Below, in pieces: positions 23,712-37,398 of a stretch of 64,000 bases of DNA. The DNA is from Theocolax elegans (taxonomy: Eukaryota > Arthropoda > Insecta > Hymenoptera > Cerocephalidae), in NCBI GenBank assembly GCA_026168455.1, contig CM047428.1:17202759-17266758 (forward strand). The letters run 5' to 3'. Below the pieces are notes generated by a model that worked only from the letters and a program-made list of their open reading frames with translations, had not been told where the DNA came from and made no database searches. How positions within the stretch are numbered: the stretch's first letter is position 1; the number at the start of each line of letters is the position of its first letter. The translations under genes were made by a program, and so were the position numbers.

Positions 23712-26700
23712 AAGTCAACTGGCATAGGTGTCACATTTCCGAGAAACGGATCTTTACTAAACTTCAGGATATGATTTGTAGTATAAAAATATGAAGAAAT
23801 CTTTTTCTCACGAAATTTATAAGAAAATAACAAAAAATTTTGCTAAAAATATCTTTGACTTTGGTTGCTTATAACTCTGAAACAAATAGAGATATGCTAT
23901 CAAACTCAAGTCCAGAAGCAAGCTAAAATCGAGTACAAAATGTTCGTTGTAATTATTATATATAATAGTTCTCATTATCATTAATTTTACTGTAATTTAG
24001 TATAGTGTATACACAATAATATGGAATAAAAAATATTTAAATACACGAAATATATTTACGGTTCAAGTAAATTTACGGTTAAATCTAAAAAATGTATGTA
24101 TATCCAGTATTCTATTACGCTTTATTTAAACACTGTGACAAAATTCCACTTAAACACGATATACACCATAAAGGAAAAATAAATACGTAATATGAAGTTA
24201 CGGTAATAAAATTTTAAATTAAATCAATATCCAATAAAAACACAGAGCGAAATTTAGAATATGTTAATTAAACGTTATATTGTTGAAGGGTATCTTACAC
24301 ATTAACACGTGCGTGTATACGATTAGAATGAGGTAGTAGTTGTTTGGGATACAACGTGTTTTCGGAAGCGAGGGAGCAAAAGAGCTCCTCGTATTTCTGC
24401 TCGCCTGGTATCGGAGACGTCTGGTAGGCCTACAAATTATCCGACATTGATCGAAGCCACTACGCCACCCGTACGTCGAAAGGAGAAACAGAAAGAGGGT
24501 GGGAGGGAGGGAGAGAGAGAAAGAGAAAGAGACTAGGCGGTGAAGGTTTACGTCTATACGTTTTCATACGTATAGAATGCGAAGAAGTGACGGTACGATT
24601 TAGGAAAGGATAAGGATTGTAGAATGTGGAAGTTACTAAATTTGTTAAATGCTACTTCAGTATACCAAGGTGTTTTACCTATCGTGCTTTAATCGTTATT
24701 TTATTTATTAATTAATGATATTACTAATTAAAAATTAATAATAAAGTATATCAATGAGTGAAAGCAAATTTCTTTTTTATTATTAATTTTATTACTAAAG
24801 AAGACGGTTAATTTTTATACCTTGCACTGTGGGAAAGTTTAATAAGAAGTAGCTGCGATTAAGTTGGTAGGTCTCAGTGTAAAGGTGCTCACCTTTCCTA
24901 TGTATAGAAATATTTTAATATTAAAGTGCATCAAAAATTTTTATTACATATAATTACATATTTATATCGATGAAAATTCTGTATAAAATTGTTAATGTAC
25001 ATGAATTATGATGACCTGAATAAAATGAGAATTGGTTAGTTAAAAATTGAGTAGTATAGAAGGGACGGATGCCATTATCGATTTGTATGAAACAATACAC
25101 ACATTGTAACAAACGTAATCAATTGTAATGTTTAAATTACACAAAACGAAAATGAACGCAAATATAAAAGTGGAAAACGGTATACTAAAATTCTGCGAAA
25201 AGACGACGCAAGAAAATAACTATAACTAAAGAATTATGGATAGAAAGTAGAAAAGTATGTTAGCGTTACATTTGTAAATGTCTGGTAGTAGACCGAAGAG
25301 GAGAGAAAGGAGAGGCAAAAAAAGGGTAACCAGTGACCCTTGATCATCAGGATCACAGGATGAAGTGTCAAGGACGCGTGCCGACGAGCTCCTGGCATCC
25401 CTCCGCCCCACCAAAGAACCGCAAAGAAAAAAAAGGCCACGCAGCTACATAGGGTGGAGAAAGAAGAAGTAGACTGGATTCGAGCGTGTCTCAAAGGGAG
25501 CGTGGGCTGACTCCTCGTGATCCCGTAGGAACAGGCCTCCATACCCGCAAGCTCGTGCAAGGAGAGCTTTCTGTCCGAGTCTACGCGCCGGATTCCTAAG
25601 TCCGCTCCTTATCCCACGCGCGCCTTTACGAAATCCGTGACGGAAATCCGAATTTCGCCCACACAACTTTATAGAAGCTTTACTGTCAGTTCCTCTGCGT
25701 AAACGCTCGGGCACTTCCTTCTATACATATATATTAATAAGCCAATGGAAAGAGTAGACCGCGCGTTTATTCGACGTACGTATTACGCTTTCCGGGATAT
25801 TACTTTTACCTCTTAAGCTCTGTGTTAGTATTATATGGTACATTTTTATAGTACACAAACCGTCTAAAGAGCGTCATACATTATTAACAAAATTATACAC
25901 GCGCGTGTAAAAATATTGATCAATTTTACACACAGATAATTCTAATTAACATTTATTCTATTTATCAATATAAAGCAAAGTATCCCGACGAGAATATTGA
26001 AATTATTTATGTAAATTACAAATAAAAATATGTATGTAAAAGGGTTTAATTATGAAAAAAGCTTTTCCAAGCATAATTAAATTTTTCTCAGTTTTATATA
26101 AAAATACTCAAGTGTAAAATAGACAGCGAAATGTCTAATATATCAAAATTAAAGGACTCAAAGTCGAAATAATGAATGTGCGCAAGTCGAGGGGTGGGTG
26201 TACTATTCGTCGATAGTTGGAGTATACACTATACAGTTGCGTGCCACCCCCTAGCCGTTCTAATACTCTGTCCCGCAAAACTCTCAGGACATCCCGGAAT
26301 ATTTTGACTGTGTATACCAATGTGGAACGTACACTATTGTTAGTGCTCTAATTCATATGAATATATATATAGAACGTCTTTTGGATATGATGTTATAAAA
26401 TAAAATGAATACAACAGCTTGTAATTAACATCAGAGTTATAAAGAACTAATTTGATTAATAATGTAAAGTTTAATAAGTAATATTTAATTATTTAAGGTA
26501 GCTTTGTAGTCGAAGTATTCTTGATTTATTTTTTTATCAAATTCAAAATAAGAGTTAAATGCTGTTAAAAATATAGATGTGTATTAAATGTGAGTTTTTT
26601 TTAATTATTTGGAAGGAAAATAGACCTTACCGAAAATAAGATTATAGGTAATAAAACTATAACCTAAATAATATTAGATCATCATTAAAACGTGAGAAAA

Positions 26701-27157
26701 AATTCAAATTCGTGTTTTATTTGTATTCTGTTTACCGCCAAATGCCCAATTCATCAACACTTAAGATCAATTTCTGATCACTATTTTACATTTGATATAG
26801 GGAATATTGATTATCTTTTTTATAGATTATATAAGTATACTATTCTGATTTTCAATTTATTATTTTGATAAGATTCTATACATTGTTGATGTATTAATCA
26901 AATTTTATTTGTAACTTCAGTATAAAAATCATCAGGAACCGTGTGGTGATCAACAATTTGGTAGGTAACGGTAAATACTTCATAATTTTCGTATAACTTA
27001 AAACTATAAAAATATATATGTATAATGTTATATAATTTTGAATCTATTATAACAATTGATTTTGTACTTGCTCCTTAGTAGAAATGGCATTCTCAGAACT
27101 AGGTGGTGAAAATTGATAGTAAATATTCTGTGCTGAAACGTATTTTGGTCTATTTTC

Positions 27158-27555
27158 TTAAGGAGGTGGCGTACCTGGTTGGTTACCGACTGAGCAAAAA
27201 AAGATAATTATTCCTTTTATTTAAAAAAATGCGTAATTTTATATAAAATCCAAATATAGAAGCACTAAACAATTAAATAATAAGTCATTCTACAAAGTTT
27301 TAAGTCAATACAACAAAGACACCCAAAAGATTTCTGCACTGAAAATGTACGATTCTCTATGATTCTTCAGTGCAAAAATTTTTTACGGTGTCTTTGTTGT
27401 ATTGACCTGGAACTTTGTAGAATGACTTATTATTGAATGAGTTAGTGCAGTTCTGTATTCGGGTTTTATATAAATTTGCGTATTTTTTTTAAATAACTGT
27501 AATAATTACCTTTTTTGGCTCGGTCGGTAACCTACCGGATATGCTACCCCCTTAA
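27158..27555. mobile_element. Fold-back element with TTAA at both ends
   Basis: Almost the whole 398 bp is one imperfect palindrome. TTAAGGAGGTGGCGTACC at the left pairs with GGATATGCTACCCCCTTAA at the right. Pairing continues through aacaaagacacc/ggtgtctttgtt and down to ctgcactgaa/ttcagtgca in the middle. TTAA at both edges is the target of piggyBac-type transposases, but it could be part of the arms. Confidence 0.75.
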
Positions 27556-30500
27556 CAGGTTGGGAACGAACAATTTATAAGCAATTTTTAATACAAAGGT
27601 ACAATTATATATTATTAAAATAAAAATGAATAGTAGGATAATTTAAAAAAATTCGTAAAACATTTAGTAAATCAATTTATATCTAGCCGTGTAGGAAACA
27701 AGGTATATTTTTCTATAGATTAGAAAAATTATAAATTAGAACAGGGGCAAGTAACATAACATGACATAAACATGTGTCATGCCTTCCCCAACCTGTTAAT
27801 ACTTAATTGATATAGCGAGTATTATTTCGATACAATTTTAAATTTTTATTAATTCATTTGGTTTTGTTCAATTTATAACTGATTTATTTCATATTCGCAA
27901 TAATTAAGAGGATAATTACAATTTTATTATATTATATTTAACTAAACGTGTACATTCACAAACTAAAAATTAGCTCGTGGTAGGATAAAATTTGTTACAT
28001 TGAGAAGTTAAATATATGTACGTTTTTCACGTATTTTATTGAAAATTTATTTATTATTCATTAAATGTACTATGATTTGTATAGTGAAGCTTTTCATCAA
28101 TGTTAAAATCATTAAAGTCATTGATTCTAACTTTTTTCCATTCTTTTTTTTTAATGAGCGCATGTTTTAATAAAAGCGTCTTAAAAAAATGATTTAATTG
28201 TTCGATACGTTATCATGTAAATCACACAATTTTCTGAATAATAAAAATTGTACATTTAAACAATATATCTGAATATTCGTGGTGTGTAACGAATTCTTGA
28301 AAACTGATAAAAAAGTTCGAAGTACAAATTACAATTACAGAGCGTAAGTTTAATCGATCGATACAACGGAGTATGCTTTTATCTTAGTATTAAATACGAG
28401 ATATAGATAAAATTAACAGTCATTATAACACAACGGTATAATCACTGGATAAACATAATCTTCGAATCTTCAGCACGATTCGAGCTGTGTATGTATACAA
28501 ATAACGGAGATTAAAAACACCATGATTAAAAAAAAGACGAAATGTTGAATAATGAAACCGTCATTGTATTTATAATGTCGAGTAGGAGAAGTAAAAAGAT
28601 GAAGGTACATGCACGCATGTATTATAGAGGAATACTTAGCCGCATCTGAACAGTCGTAGTCGTAATAAATAATCGAAAGTAGGTAGGTAACGCATCATCA
28701 TTCATCGAGTAAAATAGCGCGGGCGAGAGAGAAAAAGAGGAAGCTTTCAACGCGGTCGAGCGATTCGGGACTCGGGAAAAGTGAGAGAGGTAGTCTGTAG
28801 GTCCGGTGACAAGAATCGCTTGGCAGTCGGAATGAGCGCGAGGCTGGGATGTAAAGCTTCGCCAGGGGATGAGCCGCTTAGCCCTTAAACCCCGTGTGCT
28901 CGACCCTTCTCTCCTTCCATTCGGCGCGCACATATGCATCAGTTTTGACCGGGGCTACAAAGACCAAATCTATATATGTATATATATACGTACACTCGCG
29001 CCGAGGGGAACAAGTGCGCGGCGGACACCCACACGGAGTCACGAAGGACGGGGGGATTATCCGTCCTCTGTATTCGCGGCCCAGATTATCTTTACAGTGT
29101 GGGTGTAGCCCAAATCCTTTAGCGGCTGATACCATAAACTCGCGGGTAGCGCAACTTGGAAATCGTGCGCGCGCCTAAACGGGGCTTTTATCTCCAACAC
29201 CGAGGTTTGCGCGCGTGTGCGTCCTCGGATTAATACTCGGATTATTGGAGGACGAGGCCGATCGCTCCGCCAAATCCAAAATCCTGCACGCCCGCGCACG
29301 CACGCACACACACACACATACTCCTGATAATCCTTCTCTCTCGCAACCTTTTTTTTTACTTCTACGTATGCGTATTTTGCTTTCGAATATATATACTTTT
29401 TTGTTTCATATATACCCAGACCGATCCTACGTTTTATCCGGTCGTTTCCTTTTTTATTTTTATTTTCATTGCTGTTGTTGGGGGTTCCTTTTTGGTTTTA
29501 TATTGTTGTCGGTATAGGTTCGTGCGCGTTTTCGTCTTGATTCACGCGAGAACGAGAAATATATCGGTGGATCCGCGCGAACGCGGACTTGTAAGTTTTC
29601 TACGAGCAAGTTTCACATTTCACGAGGTTTCGCGTGTGAAAATTTGATGGTTTTCGGTATGGTTAAAAGGGGATTCTTTAACCTGTACGAGGGTGTGAAT
29701 CAGTTAGCGCGGAATAACGTATTTCGTAATCGTCGGGTTACTCGATGCTTAACGTACTTTTGCCTCTCCTTCGGGCTGTCGATACGAAACAAACACCGTT
29801 TTTTACATTATCGATTCCTTTCCTTCACGTTTCTTTTTAATCTAGTAGACATTAATATTATTCGCCGTTACGAGTCATTAAAAATTTAGTCACACATTTA
29901 CTTGAATCACTATTATTTTTTAATAATTTTGGAGTATTCTAGTATCATGTTTTATGTGTAATCCGTGTATAGATAAAAGAAAACATTTTTTCACTTTTTC
30001 TTGCTGATCCGTCATCCTCGACGTTGTCATTAATCTTCGCGAAATTTCAGCAAATATTCCTGTTTCTAATTAAATTTGAATACAAAAAAAAAGAATTAGT
30101 ATAGGAAAACCACAATTAATTACGTCCAATACCACGATGTATAAATAAATTATGACGTATATATGAAACGTAGGGAGATTCGTTAGAAGGAGAAAAAGCC
30201 CACATATCCCATCACGGTCAATTTCCTCCGAAAGGAAAGAGATTCCCAACCGTCATCGTTCAAACTAGAATCCGGCATCATCATTCAAAGACGTTAGGGT
30301 CAAAAAAAAGAAGAAGAAGAAGAGAGAGAGAGAAAGAGAGAAAGCGACTTTAGGGCAAAATCCGATCGACACAGGTCGACATAAAAACGAATCCGTTTAA
30401 TGCACCTCCGTCTTCCTCCCTTCTGAAACACACATACATACATATACCTACACGATTATCCTTTAACGCTCACGCACACTCGTTTATTCACACTCGCGGA

Positions 30501-30603
30501 GATTATTTATCCGAAAGAGGGAGAGAGAGAGAGATGGTGATCCTTCATGTGTGTACGTACGTGTTCCCGAAGCGTGAGCTCACCAAGGGATATATTCATC
30601 CTT

Positions 30604-30615
30604 TAATCCGGATTA
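30604..30615. promoter_or_regulatory. Palindromic homeodomain-type site TAATCCGGATTA
   Basis: A perfect 12-bp palindrome of two TAATCC half-sites. TAATCC is the known target of K50 homeodomains (Bicoid, Otd/Otx, Pitx). Its role here is inferred only from the motif. Confidence 0.25.
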
Positions 30616-31637
30616 CCGCGTAAGGGTCACAATATCTGTCCCTTTGCCTATCCCCCTCCTAAATGCGAGTGTCTTCTCTTTCCTCTTCTCCTCCCTTGTG
30701 TACATGTACACATCACATAAAGATCTTTGGGTATTCCATGGTACTAAAATACACATGGGTACGTGCAAACGCCAGCGAATATTGCAGACCAGCTAGCTCT
30801 TTTATTTTCTTTCACCGTCTATACCTATATATACAGATTGTTTAGGGGAACTTGTTAACTTGCTCATTCGAACGGCTGATACTTCCTCCAATTTAACGAT
30901 ATCTATTTGCAATATGAATTTCATTACACCTTTTTTTTATTTCTTAGTGTTAATTCAGATAATTTTAAAGGGAATTCGGTTAATTTTGATGAGCTAACTA
31001 TGATATTGGCGACATTTCGATGGACGAGTTACTTACTATTGGATCATATTATTATTGTATAAAAATACATACAGTTTAAATAGTCTCATTGATTTGTCAC
31101 TACAATACAAATTTTCTTTACAATTAAATTTACATGACGACAAAAATTGGATAAATATTAATTAAGATGTATTTATACGGCTACACATTTATTTAGTTAT
31201 ACGTTCCATTAAGCAGTTGCGTAAATCATCAATGGAAAATTCTTTGCTTTGACAAAAAGTGATATTACGCGCACGTATAAATGTAGAATTATTTAATTCG
31301 TATAGGTAACACTGATACATCGACGCTATAGAAAAATTAATACAAAAATCCCTCGTATGTTTTATTGATTTATCGTACGTCAAAGCGATGTTAACTATAA
31401 ACACAGTTTAATAATGAAATGTATATTAACTTCCCACAAAAATGACGTGTACGATAAATTATATAAATCTGAAATAATTAATAAATCACGAGGAGAAAAA
31501 AAGAATGCGAAAGCTCATAGGACATTTTGGAGGAAACAAAGTGCGTGGAAAAAATAAAAGGAAAAAGAAAGCGTATAGTGAGGAGAGTGAAGGTAAACAA
31601 AGTGAATAGTCATTACACGGGAAACAATCTCTCGTCT

Positions 31638-31769
31638 CTAGCGTATCCATTTAATCACATCGATCGACTGCATCGTCCACACCTTCCGCCCGGATGCACG
31701 CGTATATCCCCTCAGCCTGTTTCCCTCATGCTCAATCTCCTCGTCCGGCTCATTGTCCTTGGGATCCAT
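31638..31769 (-). CDS. Small ORF of 43 codons with coding-like composition, function unknown
   Basis: An ATG at 31769 opens a 43-residue frame ending in TAG. It begins MDPKDNEPDEEIEHEGNRLR and continues with a basic, Trp-containing second half ending VIKWIR. Codons are strongly purine-first, unlike the microsatellite-driven ORFs nearby, and the opposite strand is also open. It lies inside the large intron between the exons at 34.3 and 19.4 kb and is not phase-compatible with them. It might be an independent small ORF, a first exon spliced at AAG|GTGTGG, or chance. Confidence 0.25.
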   Translation of the reverse strand: MDPKDNEPDEEIEHEGNRLRGYTRASGRKVWTMQSIDVIKWIR

Positions 31770-34290
31770 ATATCCCACATATAGGCGTGGATGTGTGTGC
31801 GTGCGCGTGTATCCCCCACCCTTGACCTCGAGCCTCCTCGTCAAGCTCCTTACCCTATACGTTTCGTACCTCTATACACGTACACGTATATATACACCTG
31901 GTTACGTAAGCATACTCGCGGCTCATCCCCATTCGTGCGAGCAGATAAGTAAATCCCGTCGAGAGTAGAGAGAGAGAGCACAGGATGGCTAGGCACACAC
32001 GCACACACATACGACCAAACAACGGTTGGGTATATACGTAAGCCCTCCTAATCGGCTAATCGCAAAGGGAGCACGCTCCGGAATACCACCCGGAAAAACG
32101 AGCCCGTCTACGATCTTTTCTTTACTTTATTTTTTCTCTCCCTTTACTCTCCTGTACGTCTATATCTGTCTACGAAGTGTCAACTTTTGTCCGTATGGTT
32201 TTAAACAAGATTCGCATTGATCTACGAAAGGATACGCAATACCGTTATCGTTACTATTTTTATGTGTAGGAATTAATTTTTTGTATATACATAGGAAAGT
32301 GGTCGAATTAGTGGTTGTATAGTGGGGAGATTGAGCTTTTGAAACATCTGCGCGTCACGCATTGTTACAATATAGACGTGTTTCGGTGACTTTGATATCG
32401 ATGATAGTACTGTTTGATAATAATGAGCTTCTTTTGTGACCTACTTGCACTCATTTAATCCGTAGACTAAAATAAAAAAAGGCTAATTCCATCTATAAAT
32501 ATCTATAATAATTATATCATGAAACTTACGTATTTATACAAGACAAAATATGCAATCATCAAACGACATGTATTTCAAAATTAAATGGATGAAACAAAAT
32601 CTATCAATATCAAAATGTTGAACATCCCGAAGTGCAAATAATTGAGCGCGGCATTATATACAAAATAATGTAAAGTAAATGAATGGAGTGTAATTGAGGA
32701 AATAAGTAAAAAGTAAGAAGAAAAGAAAACCCATCGTATCGGATTACCCGATGCAGAGTCTTTTACGTGATGTTTCAATTTTAAAATCGTCGAACGACGA
32801 AGAGATTTAAAAGATATACGTATATATATGTATGTATATATATATATATATATACCCCGTGACGCGTGGACTTGTCCCAAGGAGACGAGAGGAAACGGGC
32901 TAGTCTTTATTTATTCGAGTTTGAGATACGAAATCCGCGAGATTAGCTTGAATATGGAAGAACGAACGACATCATTTACCTGCCATTATCGTTCATTATT
33001 TCCCTTCGCAAATTTTAAAAAGATGAAGGAGTCATTAGCGGAATAAGTCGACTAATTGATGCAAAAACACACGCGGATTATCGTACTCCTCGGTTAAATC
33101 CGATGCGCGAGCCTCGGTACCTTTCGCCGGTAATAATTAGCCCTCCAAGCATCATTTTAATCCGTAAATGCTATAATCCGTTAATACCTTAATCCAGAGA
33201 CTAATGCCCACCCCCCTTCTTCCACTCACCCTTCTCTCGACTCTCGTGTACTTTCTTTTTTCTTTCTCACAATCGCAAGAGAGATTTAATCGGATATAAA
33301 AAAAGAAAAAAAAAAGAAAATAAACGGGTAATCCACATTCGCTCAAAGGGAGGTATCGAGTAATATGGAATATGGTCATCTCCTTTTTTTTCAATCTTGG
33401 TACACTCTTACGTCACGTGTATCCATTTTATCGATATTTTACTCTCTTTCTTTTTAATCATAAAACTGTCGTTATCGGGATATTATATATTATAACAATG
33501 CAGCTTTCCTGCTTTTTTCTTTTAATTACGCAAACCAAGAATATTTAATTAACATAATATGCATTATTATTGTGAATTATTATTTCATATGATAATCTAT
33601 CGTCTTAAAAAAATTTTCCGCGAGCTTATCGACTTTCGTAAAACACAAACGTTATTAATTATGCACTTCAATAATTAGCGCAGTTACGATTTCTGTGAAA
33701 ATATTTGGATTAATTTTTTTAAATATAGTATAAAAAATTGTGTTCTTTTAGATTATATGATTTCCCAATGTATACCTATATGTTACGAAACTTAACTAAA
33801 CCCAACAAAAAGAAACTTTCTGATCTTTCTCACCAGTTTTTGATGTAACCGCTCCCTTTGTATCGTCCAAGTTAAATACAGCGTAACGATCAACAGTAAT
33901 ATACATTTCACTTAATAAATGAGAAACTCGGGATTTTTCACGAGCGTTTGATTTTCTTTTTCACGAAAAAAAGTCTTAATCCTTTTGGGGTGTCTTAAAC
34001 GATTCTCGTACGGTTCTGTGGTTCTTTGCTTTCCAACCCAGCCAACGCAGAAGGTTATTTAATTCGTTTGCGCTTCAGATATATGATCCTGTATAGACAG
34101 CTACCCTATTTTACCTACAATCGGATCTTTTTTTCGGGGTCACCATTCACAATACCTCGTACATCAAGAAAAAAATGCAAAAAAAAAAAATTTCTTTTAC
34201 AGCGGGCAGGATTTTTTTGTATACTTACATATAGTTCAATGTTCGGATATAATTGATATTTAGGTAAATGTAATGAAGTAGGATTCTTAC

Positions 34291-34630
34291 CGGAACCAGG
34301 TGCTGATTTACTAAGATCAAATCCCTCCTGCTTAGGACTAGCGTTGAGCTCTTGCTTCAGATGCTGATTGTGAGCAGCAAAAGGTTGCACCGAATTATTC
34401 GCAATGGATGCGTTGATAGGGGCAGTTTGTGCCGAATGCGCACCGATACTAGAAGCTGGTTGATGAGCCGTCGTCAAATTTTGCGATTGATTTTGAGACT
34501 CTCGTTGCTGAGATTGCTGAGCTGGCTGAGTTGTTTGAGATTGAGAGGTAGGTGGGCTTCGAGGTAACGAAGGCTCGCTGCTCGGTCGCGAGGGCGGCGA
34601 TGCTTTGTGCGTCAATGCCAAAGCCTGGCT
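34291..34630 (-). CDS. Exon 5, Ser/Pro/Gln-rich low-complexity exon (residues about 147-259)
   Basis: This is the clearest coding exon in the window. A single frame is open for all 340 nt between taattgttgcag|AGC and GGTTCCG|GTAAGA. It starts SQALALTHKASPPSRPSSEP and continues through runs of Ser/Gln/Pro (for example SQSQTTQPAQQSQQ) and His/Asn/Ala-rich sequence. It ends with LKQELNASPKQEGFDLSKSA and PGS plus one nucleotide. The composition is typical of a disordered region in a regulatory protein. LKQE and PKQE resemble SUMOylation-type sites, which is only suggestive. No folded domain is visible. Entry in phase 0 agrees with exon 4 and the 1-nt exit agrees with the 51-nt exon at 19.4 kb. 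A second frame stays open for 58 codons to a TAG at 34449-34451. Confidence 0.85.
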
Positions 34631-37359
34631 CTGCAACAATTAATGGTCAAATCTATATTACGCTTTTATCTCCACAACTATATATGTAACATTCGTATCA
34701 ATTTTAAATTTCGAGTGCGCGCGTTACGTAATGTAACGTCGAAAAAAATATAAATAAACAAGGAGATAAGGGGATATATACTCATCGTTAAATAATATAA
34801 ACTATATCTACCGAGAACTATAATAAAAATATATCGAATCTTCGTTGTACATCGATCCGCGGCGATATCGACTATCAAAAATCTCGGATCTATCACGTAT
34901 ATGTTGGTACATCTTATTTACAGCACTGACGATATTGTCATCGGCGCCTCATCGTCCGAGATATATTGCAATAATTAATCAGTGATTTTAACGCGGCGTC
35001 TCTTTCAATTAATCCGTGATTATATTAAAATACACGTATATGTATACCTACAACCACGACAGGAACACGGTCGAGATTAGATTTATATATATATACGTAT
35101 ACGTATATACACACACGTGGACATTTATTTCGAATCGAAGATGTTAAACACGGGTTATGATAAGCGCGTAGCTGTATTCGATCTTGGTATAACATCGTAT
35201 ACATCAACTCGAACTGTTGAGAGATATATAGACGAAGACCGACTAGCGAGATATTCGATGGAAACAAAAGCCGTTGGGGGGCTTAATTGTTACATGTGAG
35301 TCGCGGCGTTTGGATTAATCGGTCGATATTTGACCGTCCACACAAACACAAACCGCGCGCACACATTCCACGTGTATACGAGAAATAATAATCGACGTGT
35401 CTGCGCGATGATCTCACGATTGTGATTCTAACCGAGTGTAAAGCACGATTATTGCGATTAATGTCGCGGCTTTAATAATAAACCCAAACAGCTGGTCTTT
35501 TCTTTTTCTCGACTCGATAAGTTAAAACGTTCTTGAAAAACCGAGAATTTGTCAAGTTAATTGTAAAGCTTTTCATGGGATAAGAGATGGATTAATCGTT
35601 GGATAGAAATCACTTATTTTTTTTAATTCTTGAGTGTCGTTTTCATTAGATTAATCAGTATTTCTTTCCTTGGTAAATTAATGCTACGTTCAAAATAAAC
35701 GATTATTTTTGTTACCCGTATATTATTATTTTATGAATTAACATTTTTAATCAAAATTAAATACATATATGTATATGTATATGGTAATAGGTATATATTT
35801 TCGATATACGTGATGTATTTTTTTTGGTATGCATTTGTTTAATCCCGATAAATATCTGCAATTATAACAGATCGACCTCCAAGATGTGAATTTAATTTGA
35901 GATGTCATTTCCTGTAAATATTGATAGGTTATATATATGTACACACGAACATGTACGCATACGTGTATTTCACGAAGAGGTTCCAAGTATACTGTGGCAA
36001 AAATTAAGTGATCGAAAATAATCAAGTCTAAAATTTAACCTTTTAAATTCCTTTCTCCATTTTAATACGCTATATCATCCCATTAAAGCTGTTATTTATA
36101 TACACATTCTAATGTATCAGAATACGTCAAATTAGATATTTTAGTAGACGCGCACATATAAATATTTCAAGTGGATTTTGGCATACCGTAATTAAAAACT
36201 TAATTGTTATTCACACGTGTGGGATCAAAAGAGTCGGTAAGATTAATGACCAAAAATATGAAGGAACGCCAAGCAGTAGACAAGAGTTTAGTTAGAGCTT
36301 AAGTGTATATATACATATATAAATGGGTAACTCGTGCAAGTGCGGGTGATGCGTGAAAAGAGGCGTGAGCGGAATTAAAGGCAGATGATCTAAGCGTCGA
36401 CGGCCGATGAAATCTGAGCGCACGTGCTTAATTCGCGCTTCGCGATCGCGCGCGTATAGTGGACTTAGATTTATGTACACGAGAAGAGAGAGAGAGAGAG
36501 AGAGAGAAGAGACGCGCCTTAACGCTCCGCAACGGCTAAGCCGACCCTCGTGTCAACTAGGGTCAACTGGGTCCAGAATGCGACGATCCGAGATGCGTTC
36601 CGTGTAGTCTAGTGTATATATCCCACTATACACTACGACACGCCAAACTGCGATTGCACCAATCTATATATATATACGTATACTATCACGACTATCTTCC
36701 TTATTTTTGGACGTGGATGCGATTGTCGCTTCTATTATGGTTATTCTTAAGTATATCTAATAAGATACTAATTTTTAGTTACACGCGGGATGTTAGTCAC
36801 TTTTTCACTCAGATAACACAATAATAAATTAATTATATTTTACTATGAACTCGAGTGAAAAAAAGTATAGCGACCTCAAAATAATGAAGTATAACCTTTA
36901 TAGAAGTAGTAATTTACAAATTACTCGGGAATTCGACAAACGGAGTAGCAAAAAATTTTTTTTAAAAAAAGAAGGTACTTCTTCAAAGTTAAATTTGAAC
37001 GATCCAGAAACTTCACATTCCCATCTGTGTTACGTTTCGAAAAATCATCTCTGGATTCTGATCCATTAAAGGACGAAAACCGCAGAAGGACCAAGTTGCG
37101 TTGTTTATCCTCAAGATGTGTATATATATATGTATAAGAAGCCGGTCCAAGATCCCTCGAGTTTTTTCTCTTTCGACAAGATTGTATACGTCCCCTGGGC
37201 AGCAGCAGAGCTACTGTTTCGGGAGCCGCGTGGTATGCGCGCGCAAAAAACACGTCGGACCGCCGTCCCTTTCTCTCTCGTTTGCCCGGGAGCGACACAA
37301 GTGCAGAAGAGGACCAAGAGAAAGACGATGAATTTCGATTCGAGCCAGGAGATTGGTGT

Positions 37360-37362
<3 letters not shown>

Positions 37363-37395
<33 letters not shown>
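37363..37395. repeat. (TC)n microsatellite
   Basis: About 16 units. It drives the Arg/Glu and Ser/Leu runs of the overlapping ORFs. Confidence 0.95.

Positions 37396-37398
<3 letters not shown>

Larger units (their letters stand above)
19398..34290 (-). other. Intron 5 (about 14.9 kb)
   Basis: It contains the duplicated block at 22.4-23.7 kb, the fold-back element at 27.16-27.56 kb, GC-rich islands at 21.3-21.85, 24.3-24.6, 25.3-25.8, 28.7-29.3, 30.2-30.7 and 31.6-32.1 kb, and the 43-codon ORF at 31.6 kb. The stretch 23720-23960 (tail ending in olig-A/T rich text) looks repeat-derived but was not classified. Confidence 0.4.
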
